The notes under the pieces are model-generated. The model made no database searches and was not told the DNA's origin. It worked only from the letters and a program-made list of their open reading frames with translations. The position numbers were made by a program, and so were the translations under genes. From assembly GCA_020621405.1 (NCBI GenBank), contig JAHRYN010000008.1, positions 57,631-121,630 on the forward strand: 64,000 nucleotides of DNA. Direction: 5' to 3'. Shown one piece after another: positions 27,251 through 37,533 of this stretch (position 1 is the first letter of the stretch; every line of letters begins with the position of its first letter). The DNA comes from Betaproteobacteria bacterium (GTDB lineage Bacteria > Pseudomonadota > Gammaproteobacteria > Burkholderiales > Rhodocyclaceae).

Positions 27251-27945
27251 GTACGGGGAGCGAGCATCGAGCGCATGCCAGCGGCTTCGAGCTTGTGCTG
27301 CGCCGCCTCGGCAGCCGCGCGGCTGGCGAATGGCCCGACCTTGACGCGTGTGCGCGTCTGACCGTCGGCGAGCTTGACGTCTTCGGTAAAGCTGGCAAAT
27401 CCCAACTCCTTGGCCCGGGCACGCAATTTCGCCACATTGGCGGCGTCGCTGAACACGCCAAGCTGAAGTGCGATGGGCCCGGTCTTGCCATCGAGCAAGG
27501 CCGCTGCGCGAGATGCGTCCGCCGCGGCCGGCTTCGACGGCTCCACCTTCGGTGTCTCGGACTTAGGCACCTCGGGCTTCGGCGTTTCGGGCTTCGACAC
27601 TTCGGCTTTGACCGGCGGCGGCTTGACCGGTTCGGCTTTGACGCTGACCGGCGGCTTCGGCGGCGCGACAGGCGGCACGGCAGGCACCGGCTCGGAATCC
27701 GGCGGCGGCGGCGGTATCGCATCTTCGGCATCCGGAACTTCGATGCGCGCCGGCGAGGCCAGCGGCGGTGCGTTGTCGCGCGACGGGATGCGTACCGCAA
27801 TGTCCTGCGCCGGTTGGCGCGGCTCGTGGTCCATGACGATGGGCAGCACGATGGCCGCCGTCAGGGCCAGCGCAATGGCGCCGAGCAAGCGGCGGCGCGC
27901 ACGCTTGCGGAGATCAGTCTGCAGATCGGGATCGGGAGAAGCCAC
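27247..27945 (-). CDS. SPOR domain protein (DedD-like)
   Basis: 232 residues. A short cytosolic N-terminus, one membrane helix (LLGAIALALTAAIVLPIVM, about 20-38), a long Pro/Lys/Glu-rich linker (about 75-145) with repeated PKPE, SKPE and TPKVE units, and a C-terminal SPOR domain (IALQLGVFSDAANVAKLRAR onward) that binds denuded septal peptidoglycan. It therefore probably acts at division sites, like DedD. It sits between folC and cvpA, the conserved position. Confidence 0.9.
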   Translation of the reverse strand: MASPDPDLQTDLRKRARRRLLGAIALALTAAIVLPIVMDHEPRQPAQDIAVRIPSRDNAPPLASPARIEVPDAEDAIPPPPPDSEPVPAVPPVAPPKPPVSVKAEPVKPPPVKAEVSKPETPKPEVPKSETPKVEPSKPAAADASRAAALLDGKTGPIALQLGVFSDAANVAKLRARAKELGFASFTEDVKLADGQTRTRVKVGPFASRAAAEAAQHKLEAAGMRSMLAPRT

Positions 27946-27970
27946 GTCGGGGCACGTCCTGCGGGTGGGA

Positions 27971-29263
27971 TCAGCCCTTTGAGGGCAGGGGGGATTTCAC
28001 GTAGTCGCGCATCACGTCAGCGACGGTAAGGAAAGAACCGAACACCACGATTCTATCATCCGTGCCGACACGCTCCCGCGTCGCACGCCAGGCGTCGAGC
28101 GGGCTGGCGAAGGTAGCGACCGTGCCGGGGATGCCGCTGGCTGCGATCAGCGCGGCGATGTCATCGGCCGAAGCGCCGCGCGGACCGCCGAGATCGCACA
28201 GCATCCAGTGATCGATGCGCCCCTTGAGCCGCTGCAGCACGCCGGCGATGTCCTTGTCGCGCAGCATGCCCATCACCGCCCAGGTTTCCGGGAAGAAACC
28301 CATGTTGGACAGGTTCTCGTTGAGTACCGAGGCAGCGTGCGGATTGTGCGCGACGTCGAAGATGACGGCCGGGCGCCCGGGCATGACCTGGAAACGACCC
28401 GGCAGTTCGACCGTGGCCAGGCCGAGCCGGATGTCGCCGACCGATACCGGCACGCGGTCGGACATCGAATCGAGCGCGGTGATCACGGCCGAGGCATTGA
28501 GCAGCTGATTGGCGCCGCGCAGCGCCGGATAGCCGAGTCCGCCACGTTTGACCAGCCGATGCGGTTCGCGCCGCCAGTAACCCCATTGCTGGCGATCGCC
28601 ACCGAACCCGAAATCGACGCCGGATACCTTCAGCACGGCACCGATGGACTGCGCGTACTCGACCAGACTGGCCGGCGGCACCGGATCGCCGACGATGGCC
28701 GGACGCCCGGCGCGGAAAATGCCGGCTTTTTCACGACCAATGGCCTCGCGCGTATCGCCGAGGTAATCCATGTGATCGAGGTCGATGCTGGTGACGATCG
28801 CGCAATCGGCATCGAAGGCGTTGACCGCATCGAGCCGTCCGCCGAGGCCGACTTCGAGCACGATCACGTCGAGTTCGGCGCGTTCGAACACCTGCCAGGC
28901 GCCCAGCGTGCCGAATTCGAAATAGGTCAGCGCGGTGTCGCCGCGTGCGCGTTCGACTTCGGCGAAGCCCTGGCACAACGCCTCGTCGCTGGCCGCCTCG
29001 CCGTTGATGCGAACCCGCTCGTTATAGGCGAGCAGGTGCGGCGAAGTGTAGGTTCCGACACGATAGCCGGCGCAGCGCAGGATGCGTTCCAGCATGGCGC
29101 AGGTGGAACCCTTGCCGTTGGTACCACCGACGATGAACACCGGCACGCGCTGCTCGATGCCCAGCGCCTTCTTGACGCTGAGCACGCGATCCAGGCCAAG
29201 CTGTATTGTCTTCGGGTGAATGCCTTCGAGATGTTGCAGCCACTCGGTCAGGGTCGAAGGCAT
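27971..29263 (-). CDS. folC: Bifunctional folylpolyglutamate synthase / dihydrofolate synthase
   Basis: Mur-ligase-fold enzyme that adds glutamate to dihydropteroate and folates. 430 residues, with P-loop VGGTNGKGSTCAMLE, EVGLGGRLDAVNAFD and the C-terminal VFDVAHNPHAASVL. The start at ATG 29263 (MPSTLTEWLQHLE) matches the family; a longer frame to 29287 adds eight unconserved residues. Lies between accD and the SPOR gene in the conserved order. Confidence 0.95.
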   Translation of the reverse strand: MPSTLTEWLQHLEGIHPKTIQLGLDRVLSVKKALGIEQRVPVFIVGGTNGKGSTCAMLERILRCAGYRVGTYTSPHLLAYNERVRINGEAASDEALCQGFAEVERARGDTALTYFEFGTLGAWQVFERAELDVIVLEVGLGGRLDAVNAFDADCAIVTSIDLDHMDYLGDTREAIGREKAGIFRAGRPAIVGDPVPPASLVEYAQSIGAVLKVSGVDFGFGGDRQQWGYWRREPHRLVKRGGLGYPALRGANQLLNASAVITALDSMSDRVPVSVGDIRLGLATVELPGRFQVMPGRPAVIFDVAHNPHAASVLNENLSNMGFFPETWAVMGMLRDKDIAGVLQRLKGRIDHWMLCDLGGPRGASADDIAALIAASGIPGTVATFASPLDAWRATRERVGTDDRIVVFGSFLTVADVMRDYVKSPLPSKG

Positions 29264-29310
29264 GAGCGGGGGCGGGCGGGAAAGCAATCTGTCTTGTCGG
29301 GACGGCGGGC

Positions 29311-30180
29311 TCAGCCTGCCAGCGCCGGCATGCGCTGCAGCGCGGCCAGCAGGCCGGCGATGCGTTCAGCCATTTCGCGACGGTCGACGATCATGTCCAC
29401 CGCCCCCTTTTCGAGCAGGAATTCAGCCCGCTGGAAGCCTTCCGGCAGCTTTTCGCGCACCGTCTGCTCGATCACGCGCGGGCCGGCAAAACCGATCAGC
29501 GCGCCCGGCTCGGCGATCACGACGTCGCCCATGAAGGCGAAGCTCGCGGAAACACCGCCCATGGTCGGATCGGTCAGCACCGAAATGAACGGCAACCGAT
29601 GCTGCGCCAGCTGAGTCAGCGACGCCGTGGTCTTGGCCATCTGCATCAGCGAGAACAGCCCTTCCTGCATGCGTGCCCCGCCGCTGGCGGCGATGCAGAT
29701 GAACGGCAGCCGCTGTTCCACCGCGAGCCGCACGCCACGCACGAAGCGCTCGCCGACCACGGACCCCATGGATCCGCCGAGAAATTCGAATTCGAAGCAG
29801 GCCACGACGACCGGAACGGTCCTGATGGCACCCTGCATCACGACCAGCGCATCACCTTCGCCGGTTTCGTCCGCCGCCGCATTCAGGCGGTCGGCGTAAC
29901 GCTTGCTGTCGCGAAACTTCAGCGGATCGACCGGCATGACCTCGTTGCCGATCTCGAAGCGCCCTTCGCGATCGAGCAGGGCATCGATGCGCGCACGTGC
30001 GCGGATGCGGGAGTGGTGGTTGCACTTGGGACAGACGCTCAGATTGGCCGCCAGATCTGCGGTGTAGAGCACCGCCTCGCAGGCCGGACATTTCGACCAC
30101 AGGCCCTCGGGCACCGACTTGCGGCCGGCCGCCTCGCTGCGGTTGATCTTCGGCGGCAGCAGTTTCTGAAGCCAGCTCAT
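29311..30180 (-). CDS. accD: Acetyl-CoA carboxylase carboxyltransferase subunit beta
   Basis: Beta subunit of the carboxyltransferase that forms malonyl-CoA. 289 residues. The N-terminal zinc ribbon has four cysteines ([16 protein letters not shown] and [14 protein letters not shown]). The crotonase-like core contains [31 protein letters not shown] and [20 protein letters not shown]. Its ATG overlaps the trpA stop (ATGA), so it is translationally coupled to tryptophan genes, a conserved arrangement in Betaproteobacteria. Confidence 0.96.
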   Translation of the reverse strand: MSWLQKLLPPKINRSEAAGRKSVPEGLWSKCPACEAVLYTADLAANLSVCPKCNHHSRIRARARIDALLDREGRFEIGNEVMPVDPLKFRDSKRYADRLNAAADETGEGDALVVMQGAIRTVPVVVACFEFEFLGGSMGSVVGERFVRGVRLAVEQRLPFICIAASGGARMQEGLFSLMQMAKTTASLTQLAQHRLPFISVLTDPTMGGVSASFAFMGDVVIAEPGALIGFAGPRVIEQTVREKLPEGFQRAEFLLEKGAVDMIVDRREMAERIAGLLAALQRMPALAG

Positions 30181-30989
30181 GCGAGCACCTCCGCGCTGTC
30201 CATTGCCTGACGGATGCCGCCCAGCAGCGCCTTGACGCGCGGCAGCAGTTCATCCGGCTTGCTGTTTTCCATCTCTTCGATGATGCGACTGCCGATCACT
30301 ACCGCGTCCGCCACGGCGGCCAGCGCACGCGCCGACGCACCGTCGCGCACGCCGAAACCGACACCGACCGGCAGGCCGACGATGTCGCGGATTGCCGGAA
30401 TGCGCCGCGAAACCTCGGCGATGTCGATGTGACCGGCACCGGTCACGCCCTTGAGCGACACATAGTAGATATAGCCGCTGCCAATCTCGCGGACCGCGCG
30501 GATGCGCTGGTCGCTCGAGGTCGGCGCCAGCAGGAAGATGACGTCCAGACCCTTCGCACGGACCACCTGAGCGAATTCCTTCGACTCTTCCGGCGGGTAA
30601 TCGACGATCAGCACGCCATCGGCACCCGCCGCCGAAGCCGCTTCGGCAAACACCTCCACGCCCATTGCCTCGACCGGATTGGCGTACCCCATCAGCACGA
30701 CCGGCGTGGTGGTGTTGCGCGTGCGGAATTCGGCTACCGCGGCAATCACCTGGCGCAGCGACACCTTCTTCAGCAGCGCCCGCTCCGACGATCGCTGAAT
30801 GGTCGGCCCGTCCGCCATCGGGTCGGAAAAGGGAACCCCCAGTTCGATGACATCGGCCCCCGCCTCCACCAGCGTGTGCATCAGCGGCACGGTGACCGAA
30901 AGATCCGGATCACCTGCGGTGACGAACGGAATCAGCGCCTTGCGACCGGCGGATTCGAGTGCGGAGAGGGTTTGAGCAATTCGGGACAT
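30177..30989 (-). CDS. trpA: Tryptophan synthase alpha subunit
   Basis: Cleaves indole-3-glycerol phosphate to indole, which is channelled to TrpB. 270 residues. Catalytic Glu in [15 protein letters not shown] and Asp in [11 protein letters not shown] are present, as is the phosphate-binding GVGFGVRDG. The ATG at 30989 ([12 protein letters not shown]) is the family start; the frame upstream to 31031 is in the trpB-trpA gap. Coupled to accD downstream. Confidence 0.96.
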   Translation of the reverse strand: MSRIAQTLSALESAGRKALIPFVTAGDPDLSVTVPLMHTLVEAGADVIELGVPFSDPMADGPTIQRSSERALLKKVSLRQVIAAVAEFRTRNTTTPVVLMGYANPVEAMGVEVFAEAASAAGADGVLIVDYPPEESKEFAQVVRAKGLDVIFLLAPTSSDQRIRAVREIGSGYIYYVSLKGVTGAGHIDIAEVSRRIPAIRDIVGLPVGVGFGVRDGASARALAAVADAVVIGSRIIEEMENSKPDELLPRVKALLGGIRQAMDSAEVLA

Positions 30990-31052
30990 GTTCGGAAACC
31001 GTGACCGGGCGGCAACGACCGCCCGGCACACAACAGGTTGATGAAATACGCG

Positions 31053-32285
31053 TCAGAACTTGATGCCGGATTTTTCGGCCACGGTGTGCATGTCCTTGTC
31101 GCCTCGACCGGACAGATTGACCAGCAGCACCTTGTCCTTCGACATGCCGGCCGCCATCTTCATCGCGTACGCCACCGCATGCGAGGATTCGAGCGCCGGG
31201 ATGATGCCTTCGAGACGGCAGGTCTTGTGGAAGGCGTCCAGCGCCTCGTCGTCATCGATCGACACGTATTCGGCGCGGCCGCTGTCCTTGAGCCACGCAT
31301 GCTCGGGACCGACACCCGGGTAGTCGAGGCCGGCGGAGATCGAATGCGTCTCGATGATCTGTCCGTTCTCGTCCTGCAGCAGATAGGTGCGGTTGCCGTG
31401 CAGCACGCCCGGACGGCCAGCACACAGCGACGCCGAATGCATGCCGCTGGCCAGACCGTGGCCCGCTGCCTCGACGCCGATCAGACGCACACCGGGGAAC
31501 GGAATGTAGGGGTAGAAAATGCCCATCGCGTTGGAACCGCCACCGATGCAGGCAATCACCGCATCCGGCTGGCGGCCGATCATTTCCGGCATCTGCCACT
31601 TGCACTCTTCGCCGATGACCGACTGGAAGTCGCGCACCATCATCGGATAGGGATGCGGGCCGGCGACCGTGCCGATGATGTAGAAGGTGTTGGCGACGTT
31701 GGTGACCCAATCGCGCATCGCCTCGTTGAGCGCGTCCTTCAGCGTCTTCGAGCCGCACTCCACCGGCACCACGGTGGCACCGAGCAGCTTCATGCGGTAG
31801 ACGTTGGCCGCCTGGCGCTTGACGTCCTCGCTGCCCATATAGACCACGCACTCCATGCCCAGACGTGCGGCGATGGTGGCAGTGGCAACGCCATGCTGGC
31901 CGGCACCGGTTTCCGCGATCACGCGCGGTTTGCCCATGTGCTTGGCCACCATGGCCTGGCCGATCACGTTATTGATCTTGTGCGCGCCGGTGTGGTTCAG
32001 GTCTTCCCGCTTCAGGTAGATCTGGGCACCACCCGCATGTTCGGACAGCCGGCGGGCATGGAATATCGGGCTGGGACGACCGACGTAATGCTTCAGCTCG
32101 TACTCGAACTCGGCACGGAAAGCCGGCTGGTCCTTCAGCTCGTAGTAGGTGTCGCGCAGCTCGTCGAGCGCGGCAATCAGGGTTTCAGCAACGAAAGTAC
32201 CACCGTACGGACCGAAGTGACCCCGCGCGTCCGGAAGGTTGTAGGCCGAGGCGGATACCTCAGCCGGCAAGTCTTGCTTCCCCAT
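31053..32285 (-). CDS. trpB: Tryptophan synthase beta subunit
   Basis: PLP enzyme joining indole and serine. 410 residues; PLP lysine Lys103 ([10 protein letters not shown]), glycine loop [10 protein letters not shown] and catalytic Glu region AETGAGQHG are intact. AGGAG lies upstream of the ATG at 32285, which places the start 26 bases inside the end of trpF. The overlap suggests coupled translation. Confidence 0.96.
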   Translation of the reverse strand: MGKQDLPAEVSASAYNLPDARGHFGPYGGTFVAETLIAALDELRDTYYELKDQPAFRAEFEYELKHYVGRPSPIFHARRLSEHAGGAQIYLKREDLNHTGAHKINNVIGQAMVAKHMGKPRVIAETGAGQHGVATATIAARLGMECVVYMGSEDVKRQAANVYRMKLLGATVVPVECGSKTLKDALNEAMRDWVTNVANTFYIIGTVAGPHPYPMMVRDFQSVIGEECKWQMPEMIGRQPDAVIACIGGGSNAMGIFYPYIPFPGVRLIGVEAAGHGLASGMHSASLCAGRPGVLHGNRTYLLQDENGQIIETHSISAGLDYPGVGPEHAWLKDSGRAEYVSIDDDEALDAFHKTCRLEGIIPALESSHAVAYAMKMAAGMSKDKVLLVNLSGRGDKDMHTVAEKSGIKF

Positions 32286-32895
32286 GTTCCACTCCTGATA
32301 TGAATGCCGCCACTCTGGCGACATCCTTGATTCCCTTGGCGGATTCGACGCCGCTGCTCACATCCACCGCAGCCGGCCGGACGGTTCTCACTGCTTCGTC
32401 GACATTGTCCGGACTCAGTCCGCCGGACAGGATGACCGGCAGCGGGAGGTCGGGCGGAATCAGCGCCCAGTCGAAGCTTTTGCCCGAACCACCCCAGCCC
32501 TCGGAATAGGCATCCAGCAGCAGCGCACGTGCGCCACGGTACTGAAGTGCGCATTCTAGCAAATCCAGACCCGGCCTTACCCGGACCGCTTTGATGTAGG
32601 GGAGGCCGAAACGTTCGCACTCGGCCGGCATCTCGTCGCCGTGGAACTGCAGGCAGTCCAACGCGGCCTCGCGTGCCGCGCGGGCAATCAGTGTCGCATC
32701 CTCGTTGACGAACAGCCCGACGCGGGTGACGAATGGCGGCACGCGCGCGGCCAGTTCGGCTGCGCGCAGCACGGTCACCGCACGCGGGCTCGGCGGGTAC
32801 AGCACGAAACCGACCGCGTCGACGCCCAGCGCCAGTGCGCCGTCCAGATCGGCTTCACGCGTGAAGCCGCACACCTTGATACGTGTCCTGCGCAT
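32260..32895 (-). CDS. trpF: Phosphoribosylanthranilate isomerase
   Basis: Third step of tryptophan synthesis. 211 residues of a TIM barrel with the general base in [34 protein letters not shown] and [11 protein letters not shown], ending in the acid/phosphate region DVSSGVES. It overlaps trpB by 26 bases. trpF-trpB-trpA-accD-folC is one minus-strand run that starts with truA. Confidence 0.95.
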   Translation of the reverse strand: MRRTRIKVCGFTREADLDGALALGVDAVGFVLYPPSPRAVTVLRAAELAARVPPFVTRVGLFVNEDATLIARAAREAALDCLQFHGDEMPAECERFGLPYIKAVRVRPGLDLLECALQYRGARALLLDAYSEGWGGSGKSFDWALIPPDLPLPVILSGGLSPDNVDEAVRTVRPAAVDVSSGVESAKGIKDVARVAAFISGVEHGEARLAG

Positions 32896-32925
32896 CCTTA
32901 ATCCCGTCCTGAATCTTCTTGCTGC

Positions 32926-33723
32926 TCAAACAGCGGGGCCAATGGCCGGCATGCGGCAACCCGACGCCACCGCAGGCAGTCCCCACGCCCTATCGTAGCC
33001 CACGCCGACCAGATAGAGCCCGCTGGCGGGAAACGTCGGAGCGGCGAGCCGGCGATCGCGCTGCGCCAGCAATTCGCCCAGCCACGCAGGATCGCGCCGT
33101 GCACAGCCGATTTCCACCAGCGCACCGACGATGTTGCGCACCATGTGGTGCAGGAAGGCATTCGCACTCAGGTCGAACATGATCCAGTCGCCATGCCGCT
33201 CCACCGCCAGGTCGGACAGCGTGCGCACCGGACTGCGCGCCTGGCACTCGGACGAACGGAAGGCCGAAAAATCATGTTCGCCGACCAGCGACGCCGCGGC
33301 TTCACGCATGCGGGCCTCGTCTAGCGGCCGATGGAACCAGCCGGCGAGCGACGCACCAAGAGCCGGACGCACCGCGCTGTTGTACAGGCAATAGCGGTAG
33401 CTGCGCGAGCGGGCGGAAAACCGCGCGTTGAACTCCGCCACCACCGGCGCTGCCCAGCGCACCGCCACACCGGACGGCAGCAGCGCGTTGGTGCCGCGTA
33501 CCCACGCATTGTCGGCACGCAACGCATCGGTATCGAAATGCACGACCTGCGCCGTTGCATGAACCCCGGTATCGGTCCGTCCCGACGCCTGCACGCGCAC
33601 CGGGCTGGCGGCGATGCCGGACAGGGCGCGCTCCAGCGTGTCCTGAACCGTCGTCCCGACGGCCTGCGACTGCCAGCCGCAGAAACCGGATCCGTCATAT
33701 TCGACACCCAGCGCAATACGCAT
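32926..33723 (-). CDS. truA: tRNA pseudouridine(38-40) synthase
   Basis: Converts uridines 38-40 of the tRNA anticodon stem to pseudouridine. 265 residues. Catalytic Asp51 lies in ASGRTDTGVHA; RSYRYCLYN and FLHHMVRNIVG are family motifs. The start at ATG 33723 (MRIALGVEYDGS) is canonical; the frame continues a few codons upstream. It is one base downstream of the CbiQ-like gene's stop and 30 bases before trpF. Confidence 0.95.
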   Translation of the reverse strand: MRIALGVEYDGSGFCGWQSQAVGTTVQDTLERALSGIAASPVRVQASGRTDTGVHATAQVVHFDTDALRADNAWVRGTNALLPSGVAVRWAAPVVAEFNARFSARSRSYRYCLYNSAVRPALGASLAGWFHRPLDEARMREAAASLVGEHDFSAFRSSECQARSPVRTLSDLAVERHGDWIMFDLSANAFLHHMVRNIVGALVEIGCARRDPAWLGELLAQRDRRLAAPTFPASGLYLVGVGYDRAWGLPAVASGCRMPAIGPAV

Positions 33724-33724
33724 G

Positions 33725-34360
33725 TCAGGCGTGCATCCAGGCCGCAAGCAGCAGCACGGCGCCGATCAGCAGGACAAAATCGGCGCCGCCGAATGGTGCG
33801 CAGGGCTCTACCGCAACCGGCTGCCCGGCGTCACTGCGGTCTTCCAGCCAGAACATCCACTGACGCCCCGGCAAGGGATGTTCGATGTCGCGCAGCACCA
33901 GCTGCAGCCTGAGCGCAAAGCTGTCCGGCGCAGGATGGCAGGCCGACAGCGGATGCAGCAGGCGGTGCATCGCCCCGGTCAGACGGGTCGGCGTCAGATG
34001 TTCAAGCAGGACGGAAACGCAAGCTGCCATCGCAGCCAGATTCGCCATGGACCGCACTGCCGCGGCCAAGCCCTCAAAGGTCGGCCCGACAGCAAGGTCT
34101 GCCACCACCAGCCGCCCCGGTGTTCCCAGCGCGAAGGTGAGCAGGATGGCGAGAAACAGCCAGCGCAGGCGTCGCGCCAGACGGAGGAAGCGTCGATACG
34201 CCAGTGCCAGCGCACCAACCAGACTGAACGCGATCCACAGATCGTGTCCGGTCGCACCGCCCCCCTGTCCGCCCAGCAGCCATATGAGCCAGACGGCCAG
34301 AAGCGTCGCTGCATGCAGGCGCGGCGCACGTTCTCGGGTAGTCGTCATCGGCATCAACAC
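33725..34360 (-). CDS. CbiQ-like integral membrane protein
   Basis: 211 residues with about five hydrophobic segments (near 17-32, 40-55, 65-80, 100-120 and a C-terminal VLLIGAVLLLAAWM). The middle part (LARRLRWLFLAILLTFALGTPG; then PTRLTGAMHRLLHPLSAC) resembles the transmembrane T component of energy-coupling factor transporters. No ATPase or S component lies nearby. The assignment is tentative. ATG 34360 is used; ATG 34348 is a close alternative. It stands between the fimV terminator and truA and probably starts the truA-trp transcript. Confidence 0.6.
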   Translation of the reverse strand: MLMPMTTTRERAPRLHAATLLAVWLIWLLGGQGGGATGHDLWIAFSLVGALALAYRRFLRLARRLRWLFLAILLTFALGTPGRLVVADLAVGPTFEGLAAAVRSMANLAAMAACVSVLLEHLTPTRLTGAMHRLLHPLSACHPAPDSFALRLQLVLRDIEHPLPGRQWMFWLEDRSDAGQPVAVEPCAPFGGADFVLLIGAVLLLAAWMHA

Positions 34361-34458
34361 GGGTCGGGCGCAAGAGAGTGGGCTGCCAGCACAGCAGCCG
34401 GGTTCGTCGACAGCACGACCGCAACTTTAAGGGAAATGAACCGGGTTGCCTCACGAAT

Positions 34459-34491
34459 GAAAACAGCCGGCCCCTTGGGCCGGCTGTTTTC
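34459..34491 (-). terminator. Rho-independent terminator after fimV
   Basis: GAAAACAGCCGGCCC and GGGCCGGCTGTTTTC form a perfect 15-bp stem with a CTT loop. The A/T ends make it able to work in both directions. It lies about 50 bases after the fimV stop on the minus strand. Confidence 0.9.
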
Positions 34492-34541
34492 ATTGACCGC
34501 CAGCCGCCGGCGTACTGCACCGGAGCGGCCGCGACGACAGA

Positions 34542-37394
34542 TCAGGCAAGCCGCGCCAGCATGTCGTTGGCCAGAGCCTGCTGCTCAGCAGTACCTTCGC
34601 GCACCACTTCCTGCAGCAGCTCGCGGGCACCTTCCTTGTCGCCCATCTCTTCATAGGCGCGTGCCAGCTCAAGCTTGGTTTCGGCTTCTTCCGCAGGTGT
34701 CTGCGGAGGTTCCTCGTCAGCCAGCATGTCTTCCGGATTGATCACCGTCGACACGGTCGAATCAATGACTTCCGGCGACGGCGCAGCCGGTACCTCGTCA
34801 AGTGCACCGGGCATGTCGCCGACGATATCGGTCTCGAGCGCAGAAGTATCCGGGCCCAGATCGAGATTGATGTCCGACAGGTCGATCACGGGTTCTTGCG
34901 GGACATCCGACGGCGCATCCGCAGCGTCGAAATTGAAGTCGATCAGGTTCCCGACGTCCGTGCGTTCAAGATCCACAACGGCACCGGACGGCGCTACGAC
35001 GGTTTCGGCCATATCTTCCGACGGCAAAGTCAGATCGAGGTCGAAACCCGGTTCGCCCTGAGCCAGCGATTCCGCAGTGTCGGCGATGTTCTTCTCGAGC
35101 ACGACAGTGCCGACATCCGGCGCTTCGGCCTGTTCCGACGTGAAATCAAGCCCGAGATCGAAATCCAGCGACGAGTCACCGTCCGACTCTTCACCAGGCT
35201 TGGTCAAGGTCGTGGCAGCGCCGACAGCCGGCTGTTGCGGGCTTGACGCCGGCACATCGAGATCGAAATCAAGGGCGCCGTCCGCAACCGACGCGGGTGC
35301 CGCGGATTCAACTTCCTGCGGTTCGAGCGTTTCGTGAGGATCAAGCGTCACGGTCGAGTTCAGATCGAGCGCGATGGTCGGCTCGCTGCCGGACGCCAGT
35401 TGGCCGATATCGCCCGGCAGCGTCCAGGTATCGCGCATCTTGTCGGCACCGCTGACCACGACCGTCGCAGCCATCGAGGCCTGCTCGTCGACCTCGGCTT
35501 CTGCCTTCTCGCTGCTGCCACCGTAGAGCGGGTTCGTCGGATCGATCGAGCGTCCGAGCAATGCCGCCTTTTCCCAGTCGGCCCCCTTGCCGCCGGTCTG
35601 TGCATACAACTCGGTCGCCAGGGTCTCGAATGGCTTGAGCGTCTTGCGCTGGGCGTAGATCTCCAGCAGCTTAAGATGGATCGCATGGCGACTCGGCTCG
35701 GTCTTGAGCGCCTCGAGCAGGATTTCCTCTGCCTGCGCGTCCCGTCCGTAAGCCATGTAAACATCGGCTTCCGCAACCGGATCAACGCCCTCGTCGGCGT
35801 CGATGGACGACAGCGACGACTGGCTGAAATCCGTCTGGATCGAGCTGGCGCTGGTATCGACGCTCTGCCCGACACCGGTGGCTCCGAGGATGGATGCCGG
35901 CACTGGCGGTGCGTCTATGCCGGCCGTGGTCGACGGCGGCGCCTCCTGCACGGCAGTTTCCTTTGCCTTGCGCTTGCGGTAGCCCAGATAGCCAAGTATC
36001 AGAATCAGAACGCCGCCCAGACCGGCGATCATGCCCGGATTGGACAACAGGCCGGCCGATTCCGCAGCTGCCGGCTCAGGCTCGGGTGCCGGAGCGGGTG
36101 TCGGCGCTGCCGCCGGCGGCGTTTCAGTCTTGGGCGCCTGGACCGCCGGCTTTTCGGCGGGCTTTTCGTCCGCCATGGCGACCAGATCGGGCACCGGCTT
36201 GTCGGCTCCTGCAGCCAGATCCGGAACCGGTTTTTCTGCGGGCTTCGCCGCGACGGCAGGCTCCGGCGCAGGCGCAGCCTTGACCGGCGCTTCCACCGGT
36301 GCAGCCGGCGGTGCCGCCTTCTGCTGGGCCTCGGCCATCGGCGTGTTCTTGAGTTCCACCAGACGCTGCAGCTCACGCACATTGCGCTCAAGCTCGGCCA
36401 GACGGCTGTTGGCATCCTTCAGCGCGCGGTCCTTGGCAACCACTTCCTCTTCGAGCGCACTGAGCTTGCGATCGTTTTCTGCAGACGACTTCGACACGCG
36501 GACCTGATCCGACGATGCAGAAGCAGCGGGTGCCTTGTCCTCGACACGTGCCTCGATCCTGCCGCCCGATGCGCGGCTGGACCGTGCGGCAGACGCAGGC
36601 TGTTCCGCAACGCTGCCGGCAAGCCGGCCGCGGTAGGCGGCGAAATCACTGGTCTGGGCCGACACGATCCGGCGTGCTTCCTGTGGCTGTACCGCCTCGG
36701 CCGCGGCCTGATCCGGAATGCTGAGGATGGTGCCGGAGCGCAGGCGGTTGATGTTGCCGCCGTCGAAGGCGTCGGGATTCGCGCGCATCAGCGCAACCAG
36801 CATCTGATCGAGACTGACGCCGGCCGGCATATGCTCGGTCGCGATGCGGCGCAGCGTGTCACCACGGCGCACTTCGTAGGAAGAACCGTCACCGGTCGCG
36901 GCACGTGCCGGCGAGACTGCACCGGGCTTCGGCGCCACGCGGGCCTTGTCGGCACCCGGGACGGCAACCGGTTCGACGGCCGCCGGCTTCGCGATGTCCG
37001 CAGGATCCAGCAGGAATGTGTATTCGCGCACCAACCGGCCTGACGACCAGGTCAGCTCGATGAGCACATCCAGGTAAGGCTCGTTGACGATGCGGTCGCT
37101 GGTCACCACCAGGACAGGACGCGAGCCACGCTTGTCGACCTGAACCTTGACGCCGGACAGGCTGGACGCAAACTCGACGCCAGCCTGCTTGAACGCGCTT
37201 GGCGGGGCCAGTCGTGCAGTCATCGACGCCAGTTCGTCCGCGCTGGCCGAAAGTTCGACTTCCGCACGCAGTGTCTGGCCGATCGCGGACTGGACGGTGA
37301 GTTTGCCGAGACCGGCCGCACCGGCTGTCAGCGGAAGCGCTGACAGCAATGCGGCGAGCAGGCGGATTGAATGTTTTTTATCGCTATGACGCAC
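34542..37394 (-). CDS. fimV: FimV/HubP family polar hub protein
   Basis: 950-residue inner-membrane protein that organises the cell pole, type IV pili and, in relatives, flagella and chemotaxis clusters. Order: signal peptide (about 1-27); FimV N-terminal domain (VQSAIGQTLRAEVELSASAD); LysM-like domain (YEVRRGDTLRRIATEHMPAG); coiled coil (about 305-350); Pro/Ala/Glu-rich linker with PVPDL and KPAEKP repeats; one membrane helix (about 465-485, MIAGLGGVLILILGYLGY); a long acidic cytosolic part; and a C-terminal FimV motif (TKLELARAYEEMGDKEGARE). Located in the conserved slot between asd and truA and ended by a strong terminator. Confidence 0.93.
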   Translation of the reverse strand: MRHSDKKHSIRLLAALLSALPLTAGAAGLGKLTVQSAIGQTLRAEVELSASADELASMTARLAPPSAFKQAGVEFASSLSGVKVQVDKRGSRPVLVVTSDRIVNEPYLDVLIELTWSSGRLVREYTFLLDPADIAKPAAVEPVAVPGADKARVAPKPGAVSPARAATGDGSSYEVRRGDTLRRIATEHMPAGVSLDQMLVALMRANPDAFDGGNINRLRSGTILSIPDQAAAEAVQPQEARRIVSAQTSDFAAYRGRLAGSVAEQPASAARSSRASGGRIEARVEDKAPAASASSDQVRVSKSSAENDRKLSALEEEVVAKDRALKDANSRLAELERNVRELQRLVELKNTPMAEAQQKAAPPAAPVEAPVKAAPAPEPAVAAKPAEKPVPDLAAGADKPVPDLVAMADEKPAEKPAVQAPKTETPPAAAPTPAPAPEPEPAAAESAGLLSNPGMIAGLGGVLILILGYLGYRKRKAKETAVQEAPPSTTAGIDAPPVPASILGATGVGQSVDTSASSIQTDFSQSSLSSIDADEGVDPVAEADVYMAYGRDAQAEEILLEALKTEPSRHAIHLKLLEIYAQRKTLKPFETLATELYAQTGGKGADWEKAALLGRSIDPTNPLYGGSSEKAEAEVDEQASMAATVVVSGADKMRDTWTLPGDIGQLASGSEPTIALDLNSTVTLDPHETLEPQEVESAAPASVADGALDFDLDVPASSPQQPAVGAATTLTKPGEESDGDSSLDFDLGLDFTSEQAEAPDVGTVVLEKNIADTAESLAQGEPGFDLDLTLPSEDMAETVVAPSGAVVDLERTDVGNLIDFNFDAADAPSDVPQEPVIDLSDINLDLGPDTSALETDIVGDMPGALDEVPAAPSPEVIDSTVSTVINPEDMLADEEPPQTPAEEAETKLELARAYEEMGDKEGARELLQEVVREGTAEQQALANDMLARLA

Positions 37395-37427
37395 CGCGTT
37401 TTCCTCGCGCGCTAAAACCCAAATCTC

Positions 37428-37456
37428 AAAATAACATCATGGTCTTAGCACTGCAA
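37428..37456 (-). promoter_or_regulatory. Sigma-70-like promoter for fimV
   Basis: On the minus strand TTGCAG (plus 37451-37456) and TATTTT (plus 37428-37433) are separated by 17 bases. They lie 34-62 bases before the fimV ATG in the 139-base asd-fimV gap. Assigned by eye. Confidence 0.45.
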
Positions 37457-37533
37457 GCTAAACAGTCGCTTTACGTTGCGATACTGTCTGTTACCGCACA
37501 CCGCCCCGAAAATGCGGGTGGCGTGCCGATGGC